DNA from: Carposina sasakii
Lineage: Eukaryota > Arthropoda > Insecta > Lepidoptera > Carposinidae
Direction of reading: 5' to 3'
Assembly: GCA_014607495.2 (NCBI GenBank)
Contig: CP053169.1
Location: 6,882,001-6,946,000, forward strand
DNA: 64,000 bases
Shown: one piece after another, positions 13,571-25,340 of the stretch
Layout of the letters: the number at the start of each line of letters is the position of its first letter
Numbering within the stretch: the first letter of the stretch is position 1
Program-made: the position numbers and the translations under genes
Notes under the pieces: generated by a model
What the model saw: the letters and a program-made list of their open reading frames with translations, nothing else
Told to the model about the DNA's origin: nothing
Database searches by the model: none

Positions 13571-13999
13571 ATCTCCTACATATTTATATCGTAGACAAAA
13601 CTGTTAAGAAAAATTTACGAAAATTAACGGGATATCTTTCATTATTAATTGAGAATTAAGATTTCTAAATACAAAGATATTTCGTTGATAGGTATCTAAA
13701 ATGGTAGATAATTTTTTTTTAATAATGTAAGAAACTAAACTTACTGTTGCAGTAAATTTAATTAATATCGTTATGTAAATCTAATGAATTCCATTTTTTT
13801 AGTTATTCAGAGTATAACAGAAGGGTTAGATTAGGATATGTAAAATAAACAAAGAACCGGTCCACAAAATTTGAGACTCAGAAAAATGCTTATTTTTCCG
13901 AGATTGTATGAACGTATCCTTTCTGTTAAACTGTGTAACATGCATGATTTATTTAGTTCCGTGACTAAACCTAATCAAGATATTTGCACTGTCTTAGAA

Positions 14000-14314
14000 T
14001 ACAGGGTGATCTTTGGTCGTCAACGTTCCTGAAAACTACAGAATCTCCTCTTCATCACGATCATTTTTCTCCATGAAAGCATACCTGGGAAGTGTCCGGT
14101 TTCCAAAAAGAAATAATTAATATCTGTCTATGAAAACAGTTACAATAGCATAAACACTGGACACTATAAATTTCGCCCGATCAAGTAATGAATAAAAAAA
14201 AATCAAAAAAAATTACATCGTTTCCCAGCATTTTTTTGGCATAAACTTACTTTATTTGATGTATAGAGTAAGTACCTACCCTTCGTTAAAGGTGGCAAAG
14301 AAAAAAGCCCTGTA
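14000..14314 (+). mobile_element. R1 repeat, copy 2, internally shortened
   Basis: Begins TACAGGGTGATCTTTGGTCG and ends AAAAAAGCCCTGTA. It lacks about 70 bp between CTGGGAAGTGTCCGGTTTCCAAA and the AATTAATATCTGTC block found in full copies. Confidence 0.75.
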
Positions 14315-15759
14315 TAATTCATCTTGATTTGAAACAATATTAAGTACCTATCTCAATGTCTTATGTACAAAATACCTGTAAGTTTAAAGCTTCATATCCT
14401 GAAATATATCCCCCGTGCCTTTCACCCTTTTCACTATAAAATATAATGTACCATAATCATACTTGTAATACCTAACTTTATTGTATACCTAAGTCAAATT
14501 TTATTATTTTATTGTATTTTTCACAATACAGGGTAAAAGAGACTACTATTATTTTTTACAGCCTCAAGATTTTTCTATACGTCGCACATCTAGATTTAAA
14601 AGGAGTTAACGCTAAAATAGTGTATTTTAGTTACAAATACCATCGAGTCTGGCATATTGTCTGAAACTATACTGGCCATTTAATTTTTAGTTTGCTCTAT
14701 TTAATTATAGGTGTGCGGCATAATATACGCCAATGTAGCTTGTTGATGAATTTCTACATTTTGTACTTATTTTATATCTACTCTGATTTTGACAGAAAAT
14801 TAATGTCCAACCATGAGCACCTAATACTGGTGATGCTACCGAAGGTAGCTAAGCAATTAGGTTTCAACCTTGTCAATCAATTTTAATTCTTGTGATTTAA
14901 AATGCTGTACGCTATACATTGGACGTAGTACCTATCAGAAAAATTCATAAGAGTTAAAAACGCATTAAAAATATATCGCAAGACATTTAGGTCACTCAAA
15001 ATATCTACTACGTAAAAATAGGAACTATAATTTTATAGTTTAGATATAATTGAACTCATCAAGTTATTTTATAAAAAATACATTTATTTATATATTTACC
15101 TACTGTTATTTACAAGCTTAATGTATTTCGTCCAAGCATCATAATTATAATCTATATTATATCTACCTACTTATGATTATATTCGAGTACAACTAAAAGC
15201 TCACTATGCATAGTTATTATTATTATTATATAAATATTTTTGTATATATTTTTATTATTATTGTATTATTATTAATGGTGGTATCAAATACGTCACTTAT
15301 AATAATTATAATGAAGAAAGAGCATAATTTGCACCACAAAAATATTACACTCACTCCTATGACGAAGTTTTATAATAATAAAATTTATTGGCGGTAAATA
15401 ACCTATTAATCTGGTTTAATAATAAATTCCACGTTGAATTTTATTAATAAAGTGGATAAGTAGGTATAATTTTAAACCTGATCATCCGGTCGGAACGCTA
15501 ACAAATTCATCAAAACAAAACTTTATATAAAAAGTTGAGGGTTTTATGAAAAAATGTTCACGGCCACTGTTGTTAAGGCTTAAATATTACGAGTAATAAC
15601 ACGAAATATCTTGCGAAAAAAAATCTTATTTAGTCTTAGCAAGGACCATGTGATTTTGACCGTTTTTTATATTAATTATGTTATATGAGCCCTAAGCTTA
15701 TAGTAGGAATAACAAACTGATCCATAAAGGATCATCACTAGTTGTAATTAGTTTAAATA

Positions 15760-15963
15760 GGCTGTGTTTCCACTGAGGCGGAGCGGAGAGGAGCGGTGCC
15801 TAGCGGTGCATCAGTTGACAATACGACGTATGCTCTTTCTGAGAGATTTAAGAGATTTCGAGTTTACGGTGCTTAGCGGTGCATGAATTGACCAATCATT
15901 ATGGTCAATTCATGCACCGCTAAGCACTGTTGCTCTCCGCTCCGCCTCAGTGGAAACGCAGCA
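15760..15963. mobile_element. Foldback MITE with 27-bp inverted ends
   Basis: The left end GCTGTGTTTCCACTGAGGCG plus GAGCGGA matches the inverted right end TCCGCTCCGCCTCAGTGGAAACGCAGC with one mismatch. Inside, AGCGGTGCATGAATTGACC and GGTCAATTCATGCACCGCT form a second inverted pair. It is non-coding and can fold into one long hairpin. Confidence 0.75.
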
Positions 15964-16744
15964 TTAAAGATCTTTATTGAGGAATACGTGGTGTCTTATA
16001 ATTCAGTAGCCAGAACTGCGAGATCATAAAGGCGATCCTTCAGTCACGTTTAGCATAGCGGGGACAGATGTAAATGTTATGTTTTATAATTTTACGGTAA
16101 AAATAATTTAAAAGTCTGTTTTATATTAATTAAAGTTTATACCCTGACTCACTACCTTATATTTTAATCCTTAGTACTAAATCTATTTACAGTTAGGTAC
16201 AAACTGTGCCTAATATATTCTGGTATTGTATTTTTATGAAGAATCTTTTTATGTAATGTAATTTTATTGTTAAGGCTTTATCGATGTTTCTGTGCATATT
16301 ATATCAAATTGGTGTCCGTCATCCTAATATTTGTGATTAAATATACGCTTAAATTAAACTATATCTTACAGTTTCCCTTCGTACAAGAGTGGCCTAAGCC
16401 AAAATTTATAACTTTAGGTTAAAAAACCCTGAAAACTGTGTTATAAACACATCAGTGTCAAATCTAGTGAAATTAGATAAAAAATATGTGTAAGGCATTA
16501 TAAAGTTTTAAAGTGTTTGTACAATTATATGTTATGTAGGACCATTTTTAATATTCGCACTTGTTATAGTAGGAAATATAAAAAATATATTTACAACTTA
16601 TTAAGTATAGATAATAATAAATAAGTAATTACTTATATAAAATTGTACAGGCATTTAGAATTAGTATGTGTATATTCATCAAATCATGTGGTAATGCTAG
16701 TTAAAGAAATATTCAAATAATAATATTCAAATAATATTCACACA

Positions 16745-16801
<57 letters not shown>
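16745..16801. repeat. Compound (CA)n(TA)n microsatellite
   Basis: An uninterrupted CA-dinucleotide run passes directly into a TA run. Simple repeat, probably length-polymorphic. Confidence 0.95.
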
Positions 16802-16802
<1 letters not shown>

Positions 16803-17983
16803 TGGTCTCATCTACCAACGTAATACAAATTATTTAAAAATATGTACCTACCTACTAAACTGTCTACTGTAAGAACAAGCTAATGATGCATGATTGTACT
16901 TGAATCATTGTAAAGGCTCAAAAAATATGTTATGTATAGCTTCATAAGAAATGTTGTGTTGTGCAGTGAACCGTGTATTCCTATCGCGTAATTAAAATTT
17001 TGAAATGTTACCTATAATTTGTTTCCTATATATTTTTTTTTATATTAAAAAGGCAAAAATCTTCTATGGGCCAATTGTTTGATCAGTGATTAACTATTAG
17101 TTAAAATCATCTCGAAAAATAAAGAAGCTACTTATGTTTGACATTTATTAATAGTAAACTTAATAATTGATCAAACAAACTAAGGTCATTTTATGAAATA
17201 ATTTTTTAATCCAGAATAATTTTTAATGCCTTCACTGCTGTGAGTGTACCTACTGGATTTTATGCAGATTACTGAATTTTTCTCGTTCGATGTCTGCGTA
17301 GGTACCTAAAGGCGCGGCACTTTTTTTCAGAAAGACGAAATGTATTGTAACACGGTATTAACTACGATTTATTATTATTATTAGCTAAATTAAATGACTT
17401 ATTTTTGTGAATCATCTTGTCATTAAAATGTTTAAAATTTTATTTTGTCCTTTTATTTACCTACGTCCATCTCGAAATATGGTAATGTTATTTTTGAATA
17501 AACTCATTTTGTATAGGTATTTAGAAATACTATTTGGTTGAGGCACCAGTGTGTATGTATCTACTCTAAGTAGATTTCCATTACTTTAGTAAATAAAAGT
17601 AGATTAATTGAAGAATAAATTATAATTAGTCTTCAAATTCTCATCCGTTGTAGTCTAAAATCTTGGTAATTTTTGTAATAGTAACTTGCTTGACACGTTC
17701 CCGCAGTCAAAACTGTTATAACAGATTTGCGGGGTATTGTTCAATTACAATTTGTAAACATTGTTTAAAATAATACGAGTATGTTTGTTTCCAAGTCATG
17801 GATGTTTCTATACTTATCTATGTATTTATATACCGTAGTACCCACGACATAAGACTTTAGGGATCTTAGTGTAGGACAAGGTTAATGTGTTGTGTAGTGT
17901 GTGAATAGTGTGTGTGAATAATAAAATATATAAATAAATAAGTAGCTGCAAAAATTTACTTAATCACTAATAATTTCCTAACA

Positions 17984-20091
17984 TTAATTTGTGCTAGTTT
18001 TATTCCTCAGTATGGCTTTTATTCGTTCAGGTATCTCATCAACTAGAATCAATTCTTGCACCGAAGAAGGATGCCCAGCGTAGTGAGGCCAGGATTGGAT
18101 CTCTTTGTAGAGAGCGCCTCCGGGACACTCTGTCTCTCTAACCTGTCTATGACCAACTAGTTTGTAGTTTGGACTGATATAGCCTAACTCCACACCGGTT
18201 GCTATCAAAGCTTTGGTTGTTTTTAGCTGCTCTGGTGGAGGGAGTTCATCTGTAAAGAAAGTTATAAATATTCTGTTATGCTGTTATGATGTCAAAAATG
18301 AAGTAGGTATGTGTTGAAAGTGAGTAACGAGGTGACGATGACTTGTGATGGATGGGAGAAAATGATCTCATACGTATGTAGGTATCATCCAAAACATATG
18401 CAAAAACTACAAAGAAACTTGTGCCTAATATCAGGAAACTTAATTAGCTAAAACAAAATACAGAACACATTAAGGCAGTAGATTATAGTGATTACTTACC
18501 TCTCCAGTCTCCAATAAGGCAGATCCCAATGCTGACAGTATTGAAGTGTAGAGCATGGGCTCCAAGGACGTTCCAACCTCGACCCTCGTAAGCTGACCCT
18601 TCGCTGCCCACGGCAAAGCTGGAAGTAAACAAACATTTGAAAATCAGAAGTTGCACTTGCTTACTTTATCAGCAATACATTTCTTTTCCGCTGTATTAAA
18701 TTTTAAATGTATGTACCTACTTGTAAAATCCAAACTCTATAAATTAATAAGGGAAAAGTTACCTACCTACCTACTAGTTAAATCAATTATACCTAAGGTA
18801 GAGATCTGGATGAAGTAAATCACATTGTAAATTTATTAGTAAAGAAATGGAAAAAATTCCTCACCCGGGTGGGAATCGAACCCACGACCTCTGCATTCCG
18901 TGCCAGCGCTCTTACCACTGAGCCTCCGGGTCAATTACTCGGATGACGAATTTTACCATCTCTTTTTGAAATTACATTATTGGCAACGTTATTTTTCCTC
19001 CCGATAGCTATACATAAGCCAAATCTCGGCAAACAAAGCCGAATCCCTCAGCACAATGTTTTAATGATGAAACGATCAACCATATCCTAACGGATTATAT
19101 TATGGAGAAGTGTTTTTATCTTAGTCAAGATATTATATATTATAAATTTATTAATAAAGAAATGGAAAAAATTCCTCATCTTGTGTGTGCAAATCATATT
19201 GTGTCTATTACATGTAGAGCTATTCGTTTGAAACGCAGAATGAACGAACGTAGAAGAAGTTATGTGATGATGACAAAATAAAGAGTTCCTGAAGATCTAT
19301 TTCTTTGACTTGTAGGTAGGTATGTTTAATTATTTATACTCACTGGTAACCTATGTCCCACCACTTGTGTTCATCCATATGGTAGTTCTGCATGCTCCTC
19401 ATGGCTTTGGAACATTCCTCTAAGCTGTGACAGGCAGCCGGCATGTACGAATGATGGATGACGACGTAAGGTACAGGAGTGTTCAGGGCCTGCTTTTCGG
19501 TGGGCTCTCGTGCTTTCCACTGCGACCTGGTCACGAAACTAAAGTCTAGGGTGGTGACTTCGTTTTGTGACACATCTAAAAACGGAATTTTTGTGTTGAA
19601 TTGTAAAGTGTGAGCAAATTAGGCTTAAGACCTTGCTATATTTCTTGCTTTGACATATTATGATTCATCTTTAATTTTTGTTATTCGACTTTATAATATT
19701 TTCAACTGATTTGATTGTGGAATCGTTTCTCATTGTGACTGAGTGACTTGTAATCGCATTCGTGAGCTGTCAGATTCGAATGAACGCTACAACCTCGTGA
19801 AATTTTAGATTCCGAATATACACACATCAGCCTGTAGCAGTCTACTGCTGGACGTAGGCCTCCTCCAGGTCATGCCACAAGGCTGCTGCCATACTAGGTA
19901 CCGAATGGTAGCGCCTGATACAAATTGCATGTGCATCGATGCCTACCTTCAAAAGTATCATAGAAGTTTCCTACCATTTTCTTCGTGTTAAAAGGGATGG
20001 TATAAATTATCAGACTCTTACCTGCACTGGTAGGTATTCCTATGACTACACCAACCATAGTACACACACCTACTGTAAACACCACGTACAT
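17984..20091 (-). CDS. Peptidoglycan recognition protein A, PGRP-LB-like amidase
   Basis: A secreted N-acetylmuramoyl-L-alanine amidase that cleaves peptidoglycan and usually dampens immune signalling. Coding exons in transcription order: 20022-20091, 19344-19575, 18500-18618, 17984-18249; phases 1, 2, 1; 228 residues. Residues 1 to about 20 are a hydrophobic signal peptide (VFTVGVCTMVGVVIGI). The PGRP/Amidase_2 domain follows. The zinc ligands are all present with the spacing I recall for fly PGRP-LB: His64 (VVIHHS), Tyr100 (DIGY), His174 (LVGHRQV), Cys182 (TECPGG), i.e. 36, 74 and 8 apart. Cys72/Cys78 make the conserved disulfide. GRGW followed by GDWR resembles DAP-type amidases. A tail of about 30 residues past the usual SWPHY end is longer than in its three neighbours. 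It is the last gene of the minus-strand cluster. Orthology to PGRP-LB is inferred from motif similarity. Confidence 0.93.
18832..18935 (-). repeat. tRNA-like SINE head in PGRP-A intron
   Basis: On the minus strand a tRNA-shaped segment reads GACCCGGAGGCTCAGTGGTA (A box) through GTGGGTTCGATTCCCACCCG (B box), with matching acceptor-like ends ACCCGG/CCGGGT. The anticodon stem pairs poorly and no T-run follows directly, so I read it as a SINE head or tRNA pseudogene. The flank AAATTTATTAGTAAAGAAAT and the GGAAAAAATTCCTCA after it recur at 19142-19181. Confidence 0.6.
19825..19895 (-). repeat. 3' end fragment of an RTE-tail repeat
   Basis: Contains CAGCCTGTAGCAGTCTACTG and CTGGACGTAGGCCTCCTCCAG, the inverted form of the lepidopteran tail GGAGGCCTACGTCCAGCAGT. 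Similar copies are at 23680-23910, 33003-33240, 46836-46870 and 49140-49385. Lies in the first coding intron of PGRP-A. Confidence 0.7.
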
Positions 20092-20119
20092 TCTACCACA
20101 ATGACCAATTACTTGTGAT
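20092..20119 (-). other. PGRP-A 5' UTR portion of the first coding exon
   Basis: The minus strand reads TTTTTGTTCCAG at the acceptor (AG just right of 20119) and then 28 nt of leader before the ATG at 20091. This strong polypyrimidine-AG implies an upstream non-coding exon; see the candidate at 21050-21190. Confidence 0.6.
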
Positions 20120-20409
20120 CTGGAACAAAAATAATCATGAAATATTCACACTTCTACAACACATTAGGACACTTATTTTATATTTTCCTACAGAAAAAGC
20201 AGAATCTACAACAGAGTTATGCAAATCCTGATTAAAGACTGATCCAGTCCATTGAGTGTGGACTGTTAACAAAACACATCTGTTTTGGGTTTATCTGCTA
20301 TTATTACCAATATTTGCTTATCTGATATGATTCAATAAAGCCAGTTCGATTAAATGGGTTCCGTAGTTTAGTGAGATCATATTTTTTAAACTTAGAAGTA
20401 CCTATATCT

Positions 20410-20632
20410 ATGCTGCGGGCCTTCACTAAAATACATAGGTCACATCAGCTGCATCTCCTTCCGAGCATGTAAGAGTCAACTAAGAAACTCGGCTGTTCTG
20501 TCAGGCGATAAGCTAGCGACTTGTCACTAATCATTAACATCTGTCCCCGCTGTGCTAAACGTGGCTACAGGATCTCCTGTGTGATCCTGCAGTTTTGGCT
20601 GCATTTTGGGAACACAGCCGTTTGTACCTATA
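20410..20632 (+). repeat. Interspersed repeat family R2 copy
   Basis: Shares TTCACTAAAATACATAGGTC, GCATCTCCTTCCG, CGATAAGCTAGC, TGCTAAACGTGGCT and GGGAACACAGCC with copies at about 27985-28178, 34900-35145, 35668-35758, 40740-40895, 43010-43200 (reversed), 45659-45765, 47671-47800, 49719-49870 and 51247-51445 (reversed). It has no coding capacity; the class is not determined. Confidence 0.7.
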
Positions 20633-21049
20633 TGTTGTATATTTTTTAGGTGTGTTTTACCATACATTTGTGTCAAATTTTGCAAAACTATCTACAGATA
20701 ACCTTGTCTACTTACATGTAGATTATTTTCTATACATAATAATAATTAAACACTATTAAACAGGTGTTGAAGGTAAGTAGAGTATTATTCATATCTGTGG
20801 TAGAATACAGTCCATTCAAAATGTTTCATCTTAACTTACAGAACTCTCAAACAGCATTATTATACTTATGCTTTACTAAACAAAATAAATTAATAATGTT
20901 ATGGATTAAATAAATGACTCTAGATGGCATTTTTTCATTCACTTGGTTTCCCAGCACTCCCTAAGCATAGGTATCCCCATGTTTCAGGCTGATGAAGGAT
21001 CATGGAAAACTACAAACTTAACCAAACGTAGAAAAGTAAAACAACTTAC

Positions 21050-21258
21050 TGTTCAATAAACTACTTTTCAGTCAGCATATCATAAACTTATCACTACGAG
21101 ATAAACGACAGTTTTTCTGTCCACTCGAATTTAGTACGTTTCGCTCCGATGCAGAGCCGTTACAGCTCGCGATATGCTATATAAACTATGTATAATGGCT
21201 ATACAATCTTCTTTATATAACATCTGAGCAGCATTAAACTTGCCCGAGGTGAATCCCC
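21050..21258 (-). promoter_or_regulatory. Candidate PGRP-A promoter and non-coding first exon with kappaB-like site
   Basis: Reading the minus strand from 21258: GGGGATTCAC (21258-21249), which fits the GGGRNNYYYY-type Rel/NF-kappaB consensus apart from one A near the end, then TATATAAAG (about 21223-21215), a second TTTATATAG near 21190, a GC-containing leader, and a good donor ACA|GTAAGT with the exon ending at 21050. It would splice to the acceptor at 20120. The arrangement is inferred from motifs only; the start site is not fixed. Confidence 0.4.
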
Positions 21259-21272
21259 GACCGCTTATCCAA

Positions 21273-21648
21273 TACAGGGTGTTTTTTGTGGCCACCTTTA
21301 ACGAAGGGTACGTATTCTATACATGAAATAAAGTAAGTTTATGCCAAAAAAAATGCTGGGAATTTTTTTTTTTTTTTAATTTAAATTCCTTGATCGTGCG
21401 AAATTTATAGTGTCTAGTGTTTATGTTAGTTTTTTTATAGACAGATATTAATTATTTTTCGTGAAAAAATCCTGCTACGCGCGTCTATGTGCATTTATGC
21501 AGAAAAACGCAGTCTATTTACTCAACTTTGGACCCTAATATTTTGAAAACCAGACACTTCCCAGGTATGCTTCCATGGAGAAAAATGATCGTGATGATGA
21601 GGAGATCCGTAGTTTTCGGGAACGTTGACGACCAAAAATCATTCTGTA
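21273..21648 (-). mobile_element. R1 repeat, copy 3
   Basis: Reversed full-length copy from TACAGGGTGTTTTTTGTGGC to GTTGACGACCAAAAATCATTCTGTA. It starts only 15 bp beyond the kappaB-like site of the predicted PGRP-A promoter. Confidence 0.8.
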
Positions 21649-21917
21649 TATGGAACGAAAAGTTTTTGTGTACACAATATACTACGTACCGTTAAACTGC
21701 GAGATACACAAGTAGTTAGAAGTGTTTGTGGACTTTTTGGCGGTTGGTTCATTGTTTTTGCTTTAGATAATTTGCGTTAGTTAAAAAAAATAGGTTTGAT
21801 TTGGAGTCGACACACATCAGGGCTCGATAAGAACGATATTAATTATTAGCTAATAGTAGATTTTAAGATTTCGACACCTTTTTTCAACGCTCTATCTTGT
21901 AGTCTAGTGAATAGAGG

Positions 21918-23215
21918 AGTTTTACCTTTGCAAACTGTCCAGTAGTTCTAAATTTTTGATATGTTGTCTAGGATGGTTAGTGAGTATTTAAAATGCAAAA
22001 TGCACAATCCCCCCTTCCTCCGCGCCCATTACTATATTGAAAAACCGTCAGCATTTTTATATTGTTGTTCATAATTTTGCTTAGGTACATTTTAGCTAGA
22101 AAAGAGTTATGGACATATTGTAGACAATGAAATTTCCTTTAACTTACTCTCTTAAATTTTATCTCTAGAACCAATATTTACAGAGATATTCACCTTTAAA
22201 AAAAGACGTTTTTTTTTCAGATATTTGTCAATCTTCGAACTTTAGAATGCTGTAAATCTACCCCTAAGAGGGTGAAAGGGTGGGGCAAAGTTAGTATGAA
22301 AAACACGATTATTTAGTACATTCCACTTGAAATTTTGTATCAATTTTGGGAAATACTATGTTGGTGTTGCCATAAACTCATATCTTGAAGAACCACGTGA
22401 AACCTAACAGTTTCAATGCTCTCTGTCAACTAGTTTTCGAAAATGCTGATTTTATGTTAATACCCTTGACGATCGAGGGACTCCTCATTCCATGGTAATA
22501 CGAGTATACATGACCTGTCTCATGAGTCTTATACTGTATCACGTAAAAAACTCTTGTAGGATTCGCGTGAATTCCAAATTCTAGCCAAATTTTTACTTTT
22601 AACCCCCAGTCCGTCGAGTTTGTCTAACAAAATATATGCATGCACGTATTTTTTTATACAATAAAATTTTCGGCACCAGTCTAGCAGGTATTCCGTGCGA
22701 ACGCCATAGGTCCTGGGTTCGAATTTGTGCAAACATATATGCATGTTTGTTTCCGAGTCATAATACTTATCTATGTATTTATATATCGTTGCTTAGTACC
22801 CAGGACACAAGGGATCTTACTGTGGGACTAGGTTAATGTGTTGTGTAGCGTGTGTATATTTAAAAAAAAAATTGTTTTCCTAGAATAGGCCACAACTGAA
22901 TTACAGCGTACTAAAGTTCGAAGATTGACAAATTTCTGAAAAATTTGTCTTTTTTATTTTTTAAAAGGTGAATATCTCTGTAAATATTGGTCATAAATTT
23001 TAAATATTTACGAGTACAACATGTTTTTTAGCTAAAATGCACCTAAGCAAAATTATGAGCAAAATGTAAAATGCTGCCGGTTTTTTGAATATAGCGGCGG
23101 GCGCGGAGGGGGGGGGGGAGAATTGTGCAATTTGCATTTTAAACACACATTAACCATCCTAGACAACATATAAAAAATCCAGAACTACCGGATCGGTAAG
23201 GTAAACCCCCTTTTT
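21918..23215. mobile_element. About 1.3-kb foldback element with about 300-bp inverted arms
   Basis: The left arm (about 21918-22250) and right arm (about 22905-23215) are inverted copies. Examples: ATATGTTGTCTAGGATGGTTA on the left against TAACCATCCTAGACAACATAT on the right; GCATTTTTATATTGTTGTTC against the inverted GCATTTTACATTTTGCTC; AGATATTCACCTTT against AAAGGTGAATATCT; GTCAATCTTCGAACTTTAG against the right-arm CTAAAGTTCGAAGATTGAC. The loop carries a SINE-like insertion. No transposase frame is seen. Confidence 0.75.
22669..22860 (+). repeat. tRNA-derived SINE inside the foldback element
   Basis: Begins with a B-box-like GGTCCTGGGTTCGAATTTGT, followed by the SINE body CTATGTATTTATATATCG, GGGATCTTACTGTGGGAC and GGTTAATGTGTTGTGTAG. 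The same body occurs at 17780-17930 and, reversed with GGGATTCGAACCCAGGACC, at 25735-25895. Confidence 0.7.
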
Positions 23216-23679
23216 ATTTCTCTACACGTATTCACTGTATTATTGTCTTTATTGTAAAATACAAGGAACTTTTTTATTGTATCCTGAAGAGCTGCTCTAT
23301 CTGAAATTATTTGAACTTTTATATTGTGATTGTAATAGGCACGTGACATACAGACGGACATAGGCGACATTGTAAAAATTGCCCTTTGTCTACGGAACCC
23401 TAAAAAGATTAATACACCTACCTTTTATAATTTTTACTGTCATAATTGCCTATAGTATAAACTACTATAGTACTAAGTATAATTTATATCTGCTGTATAA
23501 ATAAATATGTCGCAGATAAAGTTAAAATGTTTGGTCAAAAGCTATCTACTAGTTTCATTATGTCTATCTAAAGTAGTAATTGGTTTTCGTGAGCAAAACC
23601 CCAAACAGAAGATAAAATTAACTGTTCTAGTCACTCGGAAATAAAAAAAGTACTTATAAGATTATATAGGTCCCCATAC

Positions 23680-23912
23680 CCCATGTCTGCCCGTGGGTAT
23701 CGTACGAGGCGATTAAAGGTTTCCGGGAGGGGGGCAGCAGCGTCTCCCGTGTTGACAACATAGTCCAAAATACAAACTGCGGTCACCAACCCGCCTGCCC
23801 AGCGTGGTGACTATGGACAAATACCCCTCATGGCAGTCTTGTGGTATGCCCTGGAGGAGGCCTACGTCCAGCAGTGGACTGTAATAGGCTGATGATGATG
23901 ATGATGATGATA
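23680..23912 (+). repeat. RTE-tail repeat with (GAT)n end
   Basis: Contains CCCGTGGGTATCGTACGAGG, GATTAAAGGTTTCCGGGAGG, GTCACCAACCCGCCTGCCCA and GAGGCCTACGTCCAGCAGTG followed by GGCTGATGATGATGATGATG. This is the 3' end and target-primed tail of a lepidopteran non-LTR element. Confidence 0.8.
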
Positions 23913-24043
23913 AGATTATAAGACAGTATAAAACAGTGCTACCTACCATTCACAAAAGCACCTTATTTGCTATACTCTTAGGTAGCATGTAAGTAAGTAG
24001 AACAACATAATTACCTATTTCTATGAGTCGAAGTACCTAGGTA

Positions 24044-24360
24044 TACAGGATGATGTTTGGTCGTCAACGTTCCCGAAAACTACGGAATCTCCTCATGATC
24101 ATTTTTCTCCATGGACATACCTGGGAAGTGTCTGCCAAACTATTAGGGTCCAAAGTTGAGTAAATAGACTGCGTTTTTCTGCAAAATGCACATAGACGCG
24201 CGTAGCAGGATTTTTTCACGAAAAATAATTAATATCTGCTATAAAAAAAAACTAACATAAACACTAGACACTGCATCAAGGAATTTAAAAATTTTTTTCA
24301 AAAAAAAAATTTTTTCCCAGATTTTTTTTGGCATATTACTTTATTTCATGTACTGTTAAA
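24044..24360 (+). mobile_element. R1 repeat, copy 4, 3'-truncated
   Basis: Begins TACAGGATGATGTTTGGTCG and runs through the AATTAATATCTGCT block, but stops near TTTCATGTACTGTTAAAGG without the usual CACCCTGTA end. Confidence 0.75.
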
Positions 24361-24475
24361 GGTAAAACTAGATAATTAGGCTTTTGAAGACTTGCTGTTA
24401 ATAAAACTAGATAATAAAGACTTGCTAACACAAAAATTCATGTGACCTCCTTCAATACTAAAGTAGAGTTGTCTA

Positions 24476-24875
24476 TACAGGATGTTTTTTGGTCGTCAAC
24501 GTTCCCGAAAACTACGGAATCTCCTCATCATCACGATCATTTTTCTCCATGGAAGCATACATAGGAAGTGTCTGGTTCCCAATATATTAGGGTCCAAAGT
24601 TAAGTAAATAGACTTATGTTTTTCTGCATACGGGTAAATGCTCATAGACGCGTGTAGCAAGATTTTTTTCACGAGAAATAACTAATATCTGTCTTTTAAA
24701 AAACTAGCATAAACACTGGATACTATAAATTTCGCCCGATCAAATAATTAAAAAATAATAATGAAAAAATTACATCGTTTCCCAGCATTTTTTTTGGCAT
24801 AAACTTATGTACTTTATTCGATTTGTATAGAGTACGTACCCTTCGTTAAGGGTGGCAACGAAAAAACATCCTGTA
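24476..24875 (+). mobile_element. R1 repeat, copy 5
   Basis: Full-length copy from TACAGGATGTTTTTTGGTCG to GGCAACGAAAAAACATCCTGTA, only 115 bp after copy 4 and in the same orientation. Confidence 0.8.
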
Positions 24876-25340
24876 TAAGACGAAAGAGGAGAGGATTTCA
24901 TTTTATTCATATATTTTTTAAATCACGTTATAAACGTGGCAATAAGTTTTCGTATGTACCTAAGTCTAATATCGCCTTCGTCAAGTGTAATGGCATGCCA
25001 AAAGATACGAGGTGTCTGTTTAAAAAATGAAGTCCATGTTTATAATATAGGAGCTGTGACCGTGCTGCAAAAAATGCACGAACTTAGCACAATGTATGGA
25101 GACACTTTAATATTGTTATTCGGAAATTAAAGGCACAAGGCTATTTCCGGCCGCATCGCGACGCGATGGCAAACAACATACATAAAATACGTGACAATGA
25201 AAGATAGGAAGTAGGCAATTCAAAGAGAAAAATTTGTATGCGACATAATTGTTATTATGATGGGTGTGTTACGGACAATGTTATCATCATACATGTGGAG
25301 TGTGAATATTTCCTAAATACATTTGATGACCTTTATAGAT

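Larger units (their letters stand above)
13571..17983. other. Intergenic DNA between SGSM and the PGRP cluster
   Basis: No conserved coding sequence is seen; the open frames near 14692-14886 and 15206-15397 are low-complexity. The stretch holds R1 copy 2 (14000-14314), a foldback element (15760-15963), a CA/TA microsatellite (16745-16801) and a SINE-like tail at about 17780-17930 that shares the phrase CTATGTATTTATATA...GGTTAATGTGTTGTGTAG with a copy at 22669-22860. SGSM and PGRP-A converge on this region. Confidence 0.6.

Noticed and set aside
15206..15397. 63-codon open frame with Tyr/Ile-rich start
   Set aside because: Translation of AT-rich simple repeats (TATTATTAT); no coding signal.
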